From: Bacillota bacterium
GTDB taxonomy: Bacteria; Bacillota; UBA4882; UBA8346
Assembly: GCA_012728785.1 (NCBI GenBank)
Contig: JAAYEK010000034.1
Span: 1-53,204, forward strand
Reading direction: 5' to 3'
Length of the DNA stretch: 53,204 bases
Made by a program: the position numbers and the translations under genes. The notes under the pieces are model-generated. The model did not search any database. It saw nothing but the letters and a program-made list of their open reading frames with translations, and was not told where the DNA came from. Positions 26,248-34,966 of the stretch are shown in pieces (the first letter of the stretch is position 1; the number at the start of each line of letters is the position of its first letter).

Positions 26248-26433
26248 TTGGAGTACATCGTGGAAATGGATCATAATCATCAATTAGTTCTACCTGAGAC
26301 AGTAATCAACCATTTTCAATTAAAACCCGGGGACCATTTTACCCTTCAAACGGAAAACGGCCGCTTAATAATTGAATATCTTCCTTTTTCCAGTTTTGAT
26401 CAAGCCAAAACATTAGAGAAGATCTTATTCTAA
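26248..26433 (+). CDS. AbrB/SpoVT-like DNA-binding domain protein
   Basis: A 61-residue protein beginning with a TTG codon after AAGAGGTGAT. The swapped-hairpin AbrB fold is suggested by VEMDHNHQLVLPETVINHFQLKPGDHF and RLIIEYLPF, matching the pattern 'x-I-P-K-x-x-R-x-x-L-x-I-x-x-G-D'. The usual conserved Arg/Pro pair of strong DNA binders is partly replaced, so it may be an antitoxin-like or regulatory homologue. It precedes the aminotransferase gene by 49 nt on the same strand and may regulate it. Confidence 0.6.
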   Translation: MEYIVEMDHNHQLVLPETVINHFQLKPGDHFTLQTENGRLIIEYLPFSSFDQAKTLEKILF

Positions 26434-26482
26434 TGTACCACTTGGCGCTTTCCTTCATACTATGGAGTGAGGTGCCTTTTGC

Positions 26483-27751
26483 ATGGTTGATTATCGCGAC
26501 TTAATCTATGGAAATGATCAAAAAGTTCCAACTAAATTCGGGTTAAAACCTTATCTAAATTTGGATAATGCCGCTAGCACTCCTCCGTTTAAAGATGTAA
26601 TGAAGCTCATCGCTAATGAATGTTTATGGTATTCCAGCATTCACCGGGGGGCAGGCTATAAATCCAAGTACTTAACCGAGAGATACGAGGAAAGCCGGCG
26701 AGCCGTGACTGGTTTTATCAATGCCGACCCCAATCACGATGTTGTAATCTTTACCAAAAACACAACGGATTCAATTAATAAGGTTCGGCATTACCTTCCC
26801 TACTTACCGGGGGAATTGGTAGTTTACACGCGCCTGGAACATCATTCAAACGAATTACCTTGGCTCAATCATCAAAATATTTGCCTTGAACTTAACAATA
26901 ATACTCTTGACTTAGAACAATTAGAAAAGGTTCTTAAAAGAAACCACGGTAATATTAAACTACTGGCAGTAACCGGCGCTTCCAATGTTACCGGATACCT
27001 TCCCCCTATTTATATTTTAGCCGAAATGGCCCATGCTGCGGGAGCCCGAATCTTGGTTGACGCTGCTCAACTAGCCCCCCACCGTCCGATTTGGGTCCGC
27101 CCAGCCACCGATCCGCGCCATTTAGATTTTCTTGTTTTTTCCGGGCATAAAATGTATGCCCCTTTTGGAGCGGGAGTATTGGTCGGCCCAAAATGGCTTT
27201 TTAACCAGGGAGACCCGAGCCAAGTTGGTGGAGGGACCGTGAAGGCGGTCGATTCGGAAGGGATTTACTGGGCCGAACCGCCTGAAGTCGAAGAAGCCGG
27301 TTCCCCTAATGTCTTAGGTGCGTTAACAATAGCCGAGTCTTTTAAAGTCTTGCATAAAATCGGCTGGAATGAATTGTTCCACCATGAACAACAGTTACTG
27401 GAAGCTACTTTAACCGGATTAAAAAAAATACCGGGTATAACCGTTTATAATGAAGCAACCACTCAGCGAGTGGGAGTTATTGGTTTTAATGTCAAAGGCA
27501 TTTACCACCAAACAGTGGGCGAAGCTTTGGCGGAATATGGAATCGGAGTAAGGACGGGGTGCTTTTGCGCCCGAAATTATGTTAAGCATTTGCTTAATTT
27601 AAGCCATCTGATTTATCAAGGGACCAACCAGCGTAAACTTCCGGGATTGGTCAGGGTCAGTTTTGGATGTTATAATAATTTGACCGATGTGACTTATTTT
27701 CTAGATGTATTGGAAGAATTGATTAAAAGTGCTGATAGATTGTACGGATGA
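26483..27751 (+). CDS. Class V aminotransferase / cysteine desulfurase-like enzyme
   Basis: A 422-residue PLP enzyme of the SufS/Csd branch. It has the N-terminal NLDNAASTPPF, the PLP-binding Asp (LVDAAQ, Asp193), the Schiff-base Lys in FSGHKMYAPFG (Lys223) and, late, RTGCFCARNY (Cys360 or Cys362), which matches the position of the persulfide-forming Cys of group II desulfurases. Two Cys where most have one is unusual. No suf or isc genes are adjacent, so a role in Fe-S assembly is not shown. A sulfur-transfer role elsewhere, or a selenocysteine-lyase-like activity, is equally possible. Confidence 0.82.
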   Translation: MVDYRDLIYGNDQKVPTKFGLKPYLNLDNAASTPPFKDVMKLIANECLWYSSIHRGAGYKSKYLTERYEESRRAVTGFINADPNHDVVIFTKNTTDSINKVRHYLPYLPGELVVYTRLEHHSNELPWLNHQNICLELNNNTLDLEQLEKVLKRNHGNIKLLAVTGASNVTGYLPPIYILAEMAHAAGARILVDAAQLAPHRPIWVRPATDPRHLDFLVFSGHKMYAPFGAGVLVGPKWLFNQGDPSQVGGGTVKAVDSEGIYWAEPPEVEEAGSPNVLGALTIAESFKVLHKIGWNELFHHEQQLLEATLTGLKKIPGITVYNEATTQRVGVIGFNVKGIYHQTVGEALAEYGIGVRTGCFCARNYVKHLLNLSHLIYQGTNQRKLPGLVRVSFGCYNNLTDVTYFLDVLEELIKSADRLYG

Positions 27752-27813
27752 ATGTATCGTTAGATCTGTAAATGAAAGACGGCCATATGAATACTGTCGC
27801 TAATAAGCTACTT

Positions 27814-29058
27814 TTATTCTTTCGGTTTGGTATAATTACCCACTTGCAGCTGGGGAAATTCCCGTCTCAGGTCCTCGAGCCACTCTCCGACCGTTGGTAG
27901 TTCCTCATTATGATCATTAATTAACGGAGCTATTCTTTGCGGATCTATGTTTAGATTACGCAGTTGAATTTGATGAAGCCCAGTGGTAGCGATTAAGTCC
28001 TTCAAAGCTATTGTCTGTTCCCTCCGGTTGGAAAACCCCGGCAAAAACAATAAATTAAGAGCGACCCGCAGCCGATTTGCCACAGTATATGTTAATGACT
28101 CACGCACCTCAGCCAAGGTGTATCCTTGAGGACGATGATACCAATGATAATATTCAGGTATGGCTGAGAATAAACTGACTCTGATACTATCCAGACCCGA
28201 ATCGGTTAACGCCTTAATCGCCTCGGTAAATCCGGCGTTGCTGTTAATATTAATAGTCCCCTTGACTGTTTTTTGCCGGATTGTTTGGATTGATTTTACC
28301 AGTAATTCCTTTTGCAGCGAGGGTTCGCCTTCGCATCCTTGCCCAAAGCTGATAATTCCGTCCGGTGCTTGTTCTAAATGAGGCAAGGCAACTTCGGCCA
28401 CTTCAATTACATCCGGAACCCAATCAATCCGGTTCTGGGGCGACGGACAACACTCTGCAGGCTGTTTGGAAATGCAGCCAACACAATCCGCATTACAACT
28501 CGGCGAGACCGGGACTCCAGCTTCCCAACGCCGGTAAAAAAGATTTTGGGCCGTCAAACAATTATATTCCAAAGCACATTTAGCCAATTGTTGAATAATA
28601 CGATTTTGGGGATACTCGCTTTTCATTTCCCCGATCAGCCGGGACAAGTCGGAGGTATTATAATAAATAGGGTTCCATTTTAGTTGTTCATCAGTTTCGA
28701 TGGCGGCCACTTTTAACCTCCCGTCAACTGCCCCCACCGCCGTATATCCAAATAGTGGTAACTCTTGGTAATCGCTAATCTCATACCCCGGCGTCAAAGT
28801 CCTGGTATAACCCATCGGTAAGATGGCAGCCAAAGCAGTAACCCCTTCCACTACTTCAACTTGGTCTTCCCCTTGATGATAGCCCACCGGCAGTCTGCCC
28901 GGAAGTAACAACAACTCGCCTCCGGCTGGTAAATCCACCCAGGTTTCATCACTGAGTTCAACTTGATTACCATTGAATCCAACCGCTATCAACTGGGGAT
29001 CGGTTTGTAAATTACCGTTAGTATCGGAATAAATAAGAAAAGCTCTCGATGATAACAT
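27814..29058 (-). CDS. Radical SAM protein
   Basis: A 414-residue radical SAM enzyme of unknown substrate. The first 165 residues form a separate beta-rich domain with no Cys motif. The cluster motif CNADCVGC (Cys188, Cys192, Cys195) is followed by CISKQPAECCPS and the SAM-binding stretch FGQGCEGEPSL, then NINSNAG and DSIRVSLFSAIPEYY. There is no SPASM-type C-terminal Cys cluster. It is followed upstream (9 nt) by the RlmI-like gene on the same strand, suggesting co-transcription. A link to RNA modification is only inferred. Confidence 0.85.
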   Translation of the reverse strand: MLSSRAFLIYSDTNGNLQTDPQLIAVGFNGNQVELSDETWVDLPAGGELLLLPGRLPVGYHQGEDQVEVVEGVTALAAILPMGYTRTLTPGYEISDYQELPLFGYTAVGAVDGRLKVAAIETDEQLKWNPIYYNTSDLSRLIGEMKSEYPQNRIIQQLAKCALEYNCLTAQNLFYRRWEAGVPVSPSCNADCVGCISKQPAECCPSPQNRIDWVPDVIEVAEVALPHLEQAPDGIISFGQGCEGEPSLQKELLVKSIQTIRQKTVKGTININSNAGFTEAIKALTDSGLDSIRVSLFSAIPEYYHWYHRPQGYTLAEVRESLTYTVANRLRVALNLLFLPGFSNRREQTIALKDLIATTGLHQIQLRNLNIDPQRIAPLINDHNEELPTVGEWLEDLRREFPQLQVGNYTKPKE

Positions 29059-29067
29059 TTTATAACC

Positions 29068-30240
29068 TCATAACACTTCAAAAACATAACACTTTAAATA
29101 TTCTGTCTCCGGAACGCCTACCAAAACCGGATGGTCTAAACCCTGGCTCCGGCGTTCGAGTAAACGGATGCGTTGTTTATTTTCAGCGGCAGCGGCGGCA
29201 ATTATCTCCCAAAATAATTCCTGGCTTAAATGATAAGAACAAGAACAGGTTACTAATATTCCACCAGGGCGGAGCAATTTCAGACCCCGCAGATTAATTT
29301 CCTTGTAGCCCCGAATCGCGCCATCCAAGGCTTGTTTGCTTTTGGTAAAAGCCGGCGGATCTAAGATAACTAAATCATATACTTCTTTCTTACCCACCTG
29401 GTCCCGGAGAAAATCAAAAGCATTAGCCACTTTGAAACGGCAACGGTCGTCAACGCCGTTCAAAGCGGCATTGGCCTCAGCTTGGTTTATGGCATCATCG
29501 GAGATGTCCACTCCCAACACTGATGTGGCTCCATAGGATGCCCCATGAATCGCAAAACTCCCAATATGGCAAAAGCAATCTAAAGTTCTCCGCCCCCGTG
29601 CATATTTGGACAAAATAGCCCGGTTAGCCGATTGGTCTAAAAAATATCCTGTTTTCTGCCCTTCCAATAGGTTAACATGGAATTTTAGATTGTTATCAGT
29701 AATCACTAATGATTCCGGGCATGTCCCATAAATAATACCGGAACGCTCCGGAAGTTCCTCAAGATGCCGGGTTGAGGTATCGCTTCTTTCGATAATCCCT
29801 TTGGGCCGGCAGAGTTCCACCAGGATTTCCGTGATCAGATTACGGTTCACTTCCATCCCCATCGTTAGAAATTGGACCACCAAGTAATCCTCAAACCGAT
29901 CTACAATTAAACCGGGGAGCAAATCGCCTTCTCCGTGAATCAAACGATAACAAGAAGTCTCCGGTTTTATTTTTTTCCTAAAGGCAAAGGCATCCCTTAA
30001 CCGTTTCCTGAAAAAATCGGGGTCAATCGTTTCCCGCTGATTTGTAAGGAGCCGGACCGCGATAGTCGAGGCTTGGTTATAGTAACCCAAACCCAAAAAA
30101 CGTCCCCGGTTGTCAAGGACCTCAACCACCTCTCCGGACTTTACTCCTATCCCGATGATGCCGATTTCACCTTGATAAATCCAGAGATGCCCTGCTTTAA
30201 GCCTTTTTTCCTTTCCTGCTTTTAAAACTACCTGGTTCAT
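29068..30240 (-). CDS. RlmI-like class I SAM-dependent rRNA methyltransferase
   Basis: A 390-residue protein with an N-terminal PUA-like RNA-binding domain (GKEKRLKAGHLWIYQGEIG...), a middle linker domain (LIHGEGDLLPGLIVDRF, about 118-134) and a Rossmann methyltransferase domain with DCFCHIGSFAIHGA and VILDPPAFTKSK. This is the layout of RlmI, which makes m5C in 23S rRNA; the exact position here is not known. GGAGGAAAT precedes the ATG. It directly precedes the radical SAM gene. Confidence 0.88.
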   Translation of the reverse strand: MNQVVLKAGKEKRLKAGHLWIYQGEIGIIGIGVKSGEVVEVLDNRGRFLGLGYYNQASTIAVRLLTNQRETIDPDFFRKRLRDAFAFRKKIKPETSCYRLIHGEGDLLPGLIVDRFEDYLVVQFLTMGMEVNRNLITEILVELCRPKGIIERSDTSTRHLEELPERSGIIYGTCPESLVITDNNLKFHVNLLEGQKTGYFLDQSANRAILSKYARGRRTLDCFCHIGSFAIHGASYGATSVLGVDISDDAINQAEANAALNGVDDRCRFKVANAFDFLRDQVGKKEVYDLVILDPPAFTKSKQALDGAIRGYKEINLRGLKLLRPGGILVTCSCSYHLSQELFWEIIAAAAAENKQRIRLLERRSQGLDHPVLVGVPETEYLKCYVFEVL

Positions 30241-30260
30241 ATTTCCTCCAACACTACTCT

Positions 30261-30537
30261 TCAGCCCCTACTCTTATGAATCTCCCTCGCTGCAATCACA
30301 CCGGAGATCGAGGCCTGCATCAACACTCTGGTCACTCCGGCGCCGTCTCCCACTGCATATATATTTCGAATCTGGGTCTCCAACCCTTTGCTCAGACTCA
30401 ACCGGGACGAATAAAACTTGACTTCCACTCGCCGGTAACATTTCTTGAATCGCTAATAAATGCTGGTAGGGCAAGACTAAACTTAAGCCCTCGCCGACGC
30501 TGATCAGGTCAAAATATTCGGATAAATGGTTCACCAA
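30261..30537 (-). pseudogene. C-terminal remnant of an FAD-dependent dehydrogenase (COG2509-like)
   Basis: Two frames together give the C-terminus of the family: VGEGLSLVLPYQHLLAIQEML in one, then VEVKFYSSRLSLSKGLETQ and IRNIYAVGDGAGVTRVLMQ and SGVIAAREIHKSRG in the other, up to a TGA at 30261-30263. In intact relatives about 25 residues separate these blocks, so a deletion with a frame change joined them. The FAD-binding N-terminus is absent. The 87-residue ORF in the track is the hybrid reading frame. It lies just upstream of the RlmI-like gene. The 205-nt gap to its right (30541-30745) shows no gene. Confidence 0.8.
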
Positions 30538-30745
30538 CGTTTACTATATATTCCCAAGATCCGCTTTAGATCTCGACCGGCTTAACCGATTATAAGATTA
30601 GGTTTCCTGGAATACGCCGAAATATGTCCAGTCAACCTTTTATGTATTCAACAATCGGCATAGTTTTCCTTTATTTTATATGTTGGAGGAAAAATCCGGA
30701 AATATGGAGAATAATTGAATGGTAATAATGATTAATTTGTGGTGA

Positions 30746-32392
30746 ATGTGGATGGCTAAAAGAATAATCATGTTTCTATTGTTAGTATCTATTTTTACAT
30801 ATACCGGTTGTGGCGGTGGAGGTGGCGGCAAAAAGAAACAACCACCGCTGTTGAGTACGATTCAAGGCACGGTTACGTTTGATTTGTCGGGATCAACTTC
30901 CCATTACCAAACTAAGTCAATGTCCGCATTTTCAAAATCGGCATTTTTCCCTAAAGCTGCGATTCGTAAAACAAATTTTTCCCCGCAAGCGGTTCCTAAT
31001 GAAAAAATAGTCAAGTTTCGCCCGGAAACCAGCCATTCTCAAGCAGAAGATATCGTAGCCAAAATGGGCGGAAGGATTAAGAAAAAAATCTACGGGACCG
31101 ATTCTACATATTTAGTAACCATCGATGATCAGATCTTTTCCAAATCAACCGCTAACCCATATCCCGAGGTGGAATATATCGAAGACAACTTGATATATCA
31201 AGCTCTGGCTGTTCCCAATGACCCATTATATAAACCGCCTTATAATTGGAACTACAAAATGCTTAATATGGAGAAAGCATGGGAAGTGCTAAAGGAAGAC
31301 AAGATTGGATCCGGCGAGAAAATCATTGTAGCTGTATTGGATACGGGGATTGCGCCGAACCATGAGGATTTGAAAGATAATTTGGTGTCTGGATATGATT
31401 GCGTTGATGGAGATCCAGATCCATCAGACTTGAAAAACGGCCACGGGACACATGTCGCCGGTATAATCGGAGCTATAACAAATAATCAGTACGGCACCGC
31501 CGGTGTAGGTTGGAATGTAGTTAAAATAATGCCGATTCGAGTTTTAGATTCGGAAGGAAAGGGAGATACTCTCACTCTCGTCGAAGGAATCAATAAGGCG
31601 ATTGAAAACGAAGGCGTAAAAGTTATAAATTTGAGTCTGGGACAACCTGGCAAAATCGATGAAACACTTGAGAAAGCAATTAATGATGCTCTCGACGCTA
31701 ATATTACCGTAATCGCCGCAGCAGGCAATGAAGGCGGAGCAGTAACTTCTCCGGCTAATTATGACCCGGTTATCGCTGTGGCGTCTTTGGATCATACTTG
31801 CTCCAGACCTTCCTATTCCAATCATGGCCCGAAAATCGACTTTTGCGCTCCCGGTGGAGGGGAACCCCGAACTCAACACTTAGCGGAATGGGCTGTTAAA
31901 ACGGTCTTCAATACCTACTATTCCGGTTACGCTTATATGGCCGGCACCTCGCAAGCGGCCCCCCACATCTCGGGTCTAGCAGCTTTATTATATGCCCAAG
32001 ATCCGGATATCACCCCGGACAAGGTTGAAGAACGACTTAGGAATTATTGTATTGACCTAGGGAATTCCGGATTCGATGAGTGCTACGGTCACGGTCTTCC
32101 CGATGCATATGCCATATTAAAAAACGACTCTACTCCTTTAGAAATGGCCAATGTGAAAGTCTTTATCGGTACATCGGATGGCGCGATTATTAGCAATTTG
32201 CAACATGTGGGCGCTTCGGGGGACTTCACTCTTTCCGATCTAAATGAAGGGACTTATAATATATGCGCCTTTAACGATTCCAACGGGAATAACATGATCG
32301 ATCCCGGAGAAGCCTACGGTTTTACTCAGGTCTATTTACCAAAAGATACTCTCATAACGGAAGATAAAATTTCTTTAAACAATATTTTGTGA
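30746..32392 (+). CDS. Lipoprotein subtilase (S8 family serine protease)
   Basis: A 548-residue extracytoplasmic protease. A lipobox (TYTGC, Cys22) predicts lipid anchoring, followed by a Gly-rich linker. Residues about 85-155 resemble an I9-type inhibitory propeptide (EKIVKFRPETSHSQAEDIV, YIEDN). The catalytic triad is Asp199 (AVLDTGI), His233 (NGHGTHVAGI) and Ser402 (AGTSQAAPH), with oxyanion Asn328 (AAAGNEG). The C-terminus (from about 475) is a small beta domain with a calcium-loop-like DSNGNNMIDPGE. It is followed 74 nt later by a BsuPI-like inhibitor gene. The start could also be the ATG at 30752. Confidence 0.93.
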   Translation: MWMAKRIIMFLLLVSIFTYTGCGGGGGGKKKQPPLLSTIQGTVTFDLSGSTSHYQTKSMSAFSKSAFFPKAAIRKTNFSPQAVPNEKIVKFRPETSHSQAEDIVAKMGGRIKKKIYGTDSTYLVTIDDQIFSKSTANPYPEVEYIEDNLIYQALAVPNDPLYKPPYNWNYKMLNMEKAWEVLKEDKIGSGEKIIVAVLDTGIAPNHEDLKDNLVSGYDCVDGDPDPSDLKNGHGTHVAGIIGAITNNQYGTAGVGWNVVKIMPIRVLDSEGKGDTLTLVEGINKAIENEGVKVINLSLGQPGKIDETLEKAINDALDANITVIAAAGNEGGAVTSPANYDPVIAVASLDHTCSRPSYSNHGPKIDFCAPGGGEPRTQHLAEWAVKTVFNTYYSGYAYMAGTSQAAPHISGLAALLYAQDPDITPDKVEERLRNYCIDLGNSGFDECYGHGLPDAYAILKNDSTPLEMANVKVFIGTSDGAIISNLQHVGASGDFTLSDLNEGTYNICAFNDSNGNNMIDPGEAYGFTQVYLPKDTLITEDKISLNNIL

Positions 32393-32466
32393 ACCTGAGA
32401 ACTTTTAAATAAAGGAATACATCTTCAAGTGCGGTAATATTAAAATACAAACTGAGGTGACTAAAA

Positions 32467-32913
32467 ATGCGTCGAACCTTACTTTTATTGTTATTAGCAA
32501 TCCTAGTTATACCGATAACAAGCGAGGCGACTTTCATGTCCAAAATTTTCGTCGGAACCACCACCGACAAAGCCACTTACAAACAAGGGGAACCTATTGC
32601 CATGGCCTTAACGGTCCTGAACCAAAACTCCAGACCGGAGCAGCTCCGGTTCACCAGTTCTAAGATTTACGACTTCCATCTTTACGATGACGATGACCAA
32701 TTGGTCTGGAAATGGTCTGAGGATAAAATGTTCGCCATGTCCTTGATCGATCTGAAACTAGAATCAAAGCTGCCCCTGACTTACGTGGCAACTTTCAACC
32801 AAATCCCGGCTTCCGGTGAAGGGCTAAAACCGGGAAAATATCAGTTGGTCGGGGAGTTTTGCGCTAGTGATAAAGAATACCGTTCAAAACCGGTAGCAAT
32901 CAAAATTCGCTAA
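32467..32913 (+). CDS. Secreted BsuPI-type proteinase inhibitor domain protein
   Basis: A 148-residue protein with a signal peptide (MRRTLLLLLLAILVIPITSEA) and one immunoglobulin-like domain. The pattern MALTVLNQNSRPEQLRFTSSKIYDFHLYDDDDQLVWKWSEDKMF matches the intracellular proteinase inhibitor (BsuPI) family. The founding member inhibits an intracellular subtilisin in Bacillus; here a signal peptide sends the domain outside, next to a surface subtilase gene. Inhibition of that protease is an inference from family and position. A GAGGTGA ribosome site precedes the ATG. Confidence 0.85.
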   Translation: MRRTLLLLLLAILVIPITSEATFMSKIFVGTTTDKATYKQGEPIAMALTVLNQNSRPEQLRFTSSKIYDFHLYDDDDQLVWKWSEDKMFAMSLIDLKLESKLPLTYVATFNQIPASGEGLKPGKYQLVGEFCASDKEYRSKPVAIKIR

Positions 32914-33268
32914 AAGTCAAAGGGTAGGAGACTCAACACCATGAAGATCGGTGGGTGGCTCTCGAAAAACGATCAACCCCATGATTAGATCGTTGCGCCG
33001 CCCTTCAAAATCGATCAGCCCCATGACATAGTCTTATCAAGACGATATAAGTCCAAACCACAAATCAGCAATATTGGACTATCTAACTGATTCCTATAGA
33101 CAAGAATACAGGCAAAATGATCTAAAATGACTTCAAAGCATCAACAGTTCGTGGGCATTTGTTTACATTGACATCTTAAATCAGCCATCGGTACTGTCTT
33201 CTGTCTTCTGTCCACTATAGGCGTAAAATAATTTCTCTAGCTCCCCCAATTTCTGCTATACTTAAACC
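32914..33268. other. Gene-free gap with short direct repeats and a promoter
   Basis: This 355-nt stretch has no credible gene. It holds an imperfect direct repeat (CGATCAACCCCATGA at 32970-32984, CGATCAGCCCCATGA at 33012-33026), a degenerate period-7 tract (ACTGTCTTCTGTCTTCTGT, about 33192-33211) and, at its end, the promoter of the yigZ gene. Confidence 0.5.
33234..33262 (+). promoter_or_regulatory. Extended -10 promoter abutting the yigZ start
   Basis: TGCTATACT (TATACT at 33257-33262) is an extended -10 element lying six bases before the ATG at 33269. The -35 is poor. Transcription would begin at or next to the ATG, and there is no ribosome site. Confidence 0.45.
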
Positions 33269-33883
33269 ATGAACTATTCTGCCTATACTACAATCGATCA
33301 CCCCGCCGCCGCCGAATTGACCGTAGAACGCTCCCGTTTTATCGGCCATTGCCGTGAGGTGGCCTCTGAAACCGAGGCTAAGGCATTTGTCGCCCAAATC
33401 CGGGAGGAACACTCCCAGGCCAGCCATAATTGTTACGCCTACCGGATCGGCCCTATTGATAACCCAATCGAATACTTTAACGACCATGGCGAACCAAGCG
33501 GCACTGCGGGCAAACCGATCCTTGGAGCCATTCAGCGATTAAATATGACCAATGTGGTGGTAGTAGTCACCCGCTACTTCGGCGGTAAAAAGCTGGGGGT
33601 AAGAGGTTTAATCGAGGCTTACGGCCAGACGGCAACGCTAGTACTTAATGAAGCCGGGAGTGTTGTTAGGGTGCCCAAGTTTAAGGCCATATTGGTATAC
33701 AATTATTCCGAGCATTCCTTAGTCTTGCACCGGTTGCAACAAGTCGAGGCCGAAATAGTAAATACAGAATATACCGATTTGGTTACCCTTGAAATAGCGG
33801 TACCTGTTGTAAATGAGCAAGAGTTTTTGAGTGTAATTAACGAGCTTCCTTTTTTAAAAGTCGACATTCCTACAAAACAATAA
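33269..33883 (+). CDS. YigZ/IMPACT family protein
   Basis: A 204-residue two-domain protein: an N-terminal UPF0029 domain (VERSRFIGHCREV; SHNCYAYRIG; NDHGEPSGTAGKPILGAI; VVVVTRYFGGKKLGVRGLIEAYG) and a C-terminal DUF1949 ferredoxin-like domain. The family is related to eukaryotic IMPACT and is thought to bind RNA or ribosomes; the function is not settled. No Shine-Dalgarno sequence precedes the ATG, consistent with a leaderless message. Confidence 0.93.
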   Translation: MNYSAYTTIDHPAAAELTVERSRFIGHCREVASETEAKAFVAQIREEHSQASHNCYAYRIGPIDNPIEYFNDHGEPSGTAGKPILGAIQRLNMTNVVVVVTRYFGGKKLGVRGLIEAYGQTATLVLNEAGSVVRVPKFKAILVYNYSEHSLVLHRLQQVEAEIVNTEYTDLVTLEIAVPVVNEQEFLSVINELPFLKVDIPTKQ

Positions 33884-34040
33884 CCTCATTATCCTTCGCT
33901 CAATTCATCAAATTTGAACTTCAAAAATTTTATATATGTTATCTTTTTTCATTTTGGGTTAGCTAAATAGTTTGCTTTTTTGTTAATAAAATTGATTAAA
34001 TAGACTAAAAGTATTAATTTTTCCAATTTGCCAGTAGAGC

Positions 34041-34069
34041 TTGACCAAATATATTGTTAATGGTAAAAT
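34041..34069 (+). promoter_or_regulatory. Sigma-A type promoter of the beta-barrel protein gene
   Basis: TTGACC (34041-34046), 17-nt spacer, TAAAAT (34064-34069). It is 55 nt before the ATG at 34125 in an AT-rich leader that also contains a TATTGT...ACAATA hairpin. The remainder of 33884-34124 shows nothing else. Confidence 0.7.
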
Positions 34070-34124
34070 TTAAATGTATTGTGTAGATTATACAATATAT
34101 TAAAATTACCAAGGAGGAATTTAT

Positions 34125-34727
34125 ATGAAAAAAGTAATCATCCTATTTGCTCTAGTCAGTTTAATGGTATTTGCTCTTTCTATTAGCGCGCTCGGGGCTG
34201 GCTCGGTCTACTTTGACTACATTGTTGATGGAGAATGGGAGGAAGCTGATTTAACTGGTTTTGTTATAGGAGGAGAATACAAAACAGACACTTTTAAAAT
34301 CGGTTTCGACTACCTACTTGGAGAGATTGAATCTGAAATAGACTTGGATTACACCCAGTATATATTAAAAGGCGGTTACGGAATTAACGAAAATATTTTT
34401 ATAACATTATCATGGTTTGATTTAACTCAAGAATATATTGAGTTGGAAGCCACAATTGATGGACTTCTTTTAGGAGCAGATCTCTCTTATGATTTATCAG
34501 AACAACTCACTTTTGAAGGTTCTTTAGGCATCTCCGTTACAGGAAAATTCACAGAAACCGATGAGGATAGCGTGGACGCTGATTTTACTGCTCTTAAATT
34601 AAAATTAATCTATAACGTTTCCGATAATATTGGGGTTGCTATCGGTTACAATAATATTTCAATAGAAGTTGAAGACAATGAGGCAGATTTAAACTACATG
34701 ACTCTTGGGGCCGCTTATAAATTCTAA
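34125..34727 (+). CDS. Small outer-membrane beta-barrel protein
   Basis: A 200-residue protein with a signal peptide ending near ALGAG (residue 25). The mature part alternates hydrophobic and polar residues in about eight strands (GFVIGGEYKTDTFKIGFDYLLG; QYILKGGYGINENIFITLSWF; LLLGADLSYDLSEQLTFEGSLGIS; LKLKLIYNVSDNIGVAIGYNN) and ends in Phe (GAAYKF), the C-terminal aromatic recognised by the BAM machinery. It is acidic in the loops. AAGGAGG precedes the ATG. The ligand or role is unknown. It is evidence for an outer membrane. Confidence 0.8.
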   Translation: MKKVIILFALVSLMVFALSISALGAGSVYFDYIVDGEWEEADLTGFVIGGEYKTDTFKIGFDYLLGEIESEIDLDYTQYILKGGYGINENIFITLSWFDLTQEYIELEATIDGLLLGADLSYDLSEQLTFEGSLGISVTGKFTETDEDSVDADFTALKLKLIYNVSDNIGVAIGYNNISIEVEDNEADLNYMTLGAAYKF

Positions 34728-34751
34728 AATCAACATTATATTATTCAAAAA

Positions 34752-34792
34752 GCCAAAAGAGCTTATCATTTAGAGGATAAGCTCTTTTGCTT
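34752..34792 (+). terminator. Terminator of the beta-barrel protein gene
   Basis: AAAAGAGCTTATC and GATAAGCTCTTTT form a perfect 13-bp stem around an 8-nt loop, with the T-run forming the stem end. Confidence 0.85.
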
Positions 34793-34822
34793 GATTATAT
34801 CAAAATGTCCGAAAAAATCCTC

Positions 34823-34851
34823 TTGAAAAAAGCCCGAACCTGTGGTAGGAT
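34823..34851 (+). promoter_or_regulatory. Promoter of tRNA-Leu
   Basis: TTGAAA (34823-34828), 17-nt spacer, TAGGAT (34846-34851), 28 nt upstream of the mature tRNA 5' end. Confidence 0.6.
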
Positions 34852-34879
34852 AATTCTACACGCTATTCCATAGAACTTT

Positions 34880-34966
34880 GCCGAAGTGGCGGAATTGGCA
34901 GACGCAGTGGACTCAAAATCCACCGCCGTTAAAAGCGTGCCGGTTCGAGTCCGGCCTTCGGCACCA
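34880..34966 (+). tRNA. tRNA-Leu (anticodon CAA)
   Basis: An 87-nt class II tRNA. The acceptor stem is GCCGAAG/CTTCGGC with discriminator A and encoded CCA; the D arm contains GGCGGAATTGGCAGACGC; the anticodon stem GTGGA/TCCAC encloses CTCAAAA with anticodon CAA (reads UUG); a long variable arm (CGCCGTTAAAAGCGT) and the T loop GGTTCGAGTCC follow. It is followed by a terminator hairpin. Confidence 0.97.
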
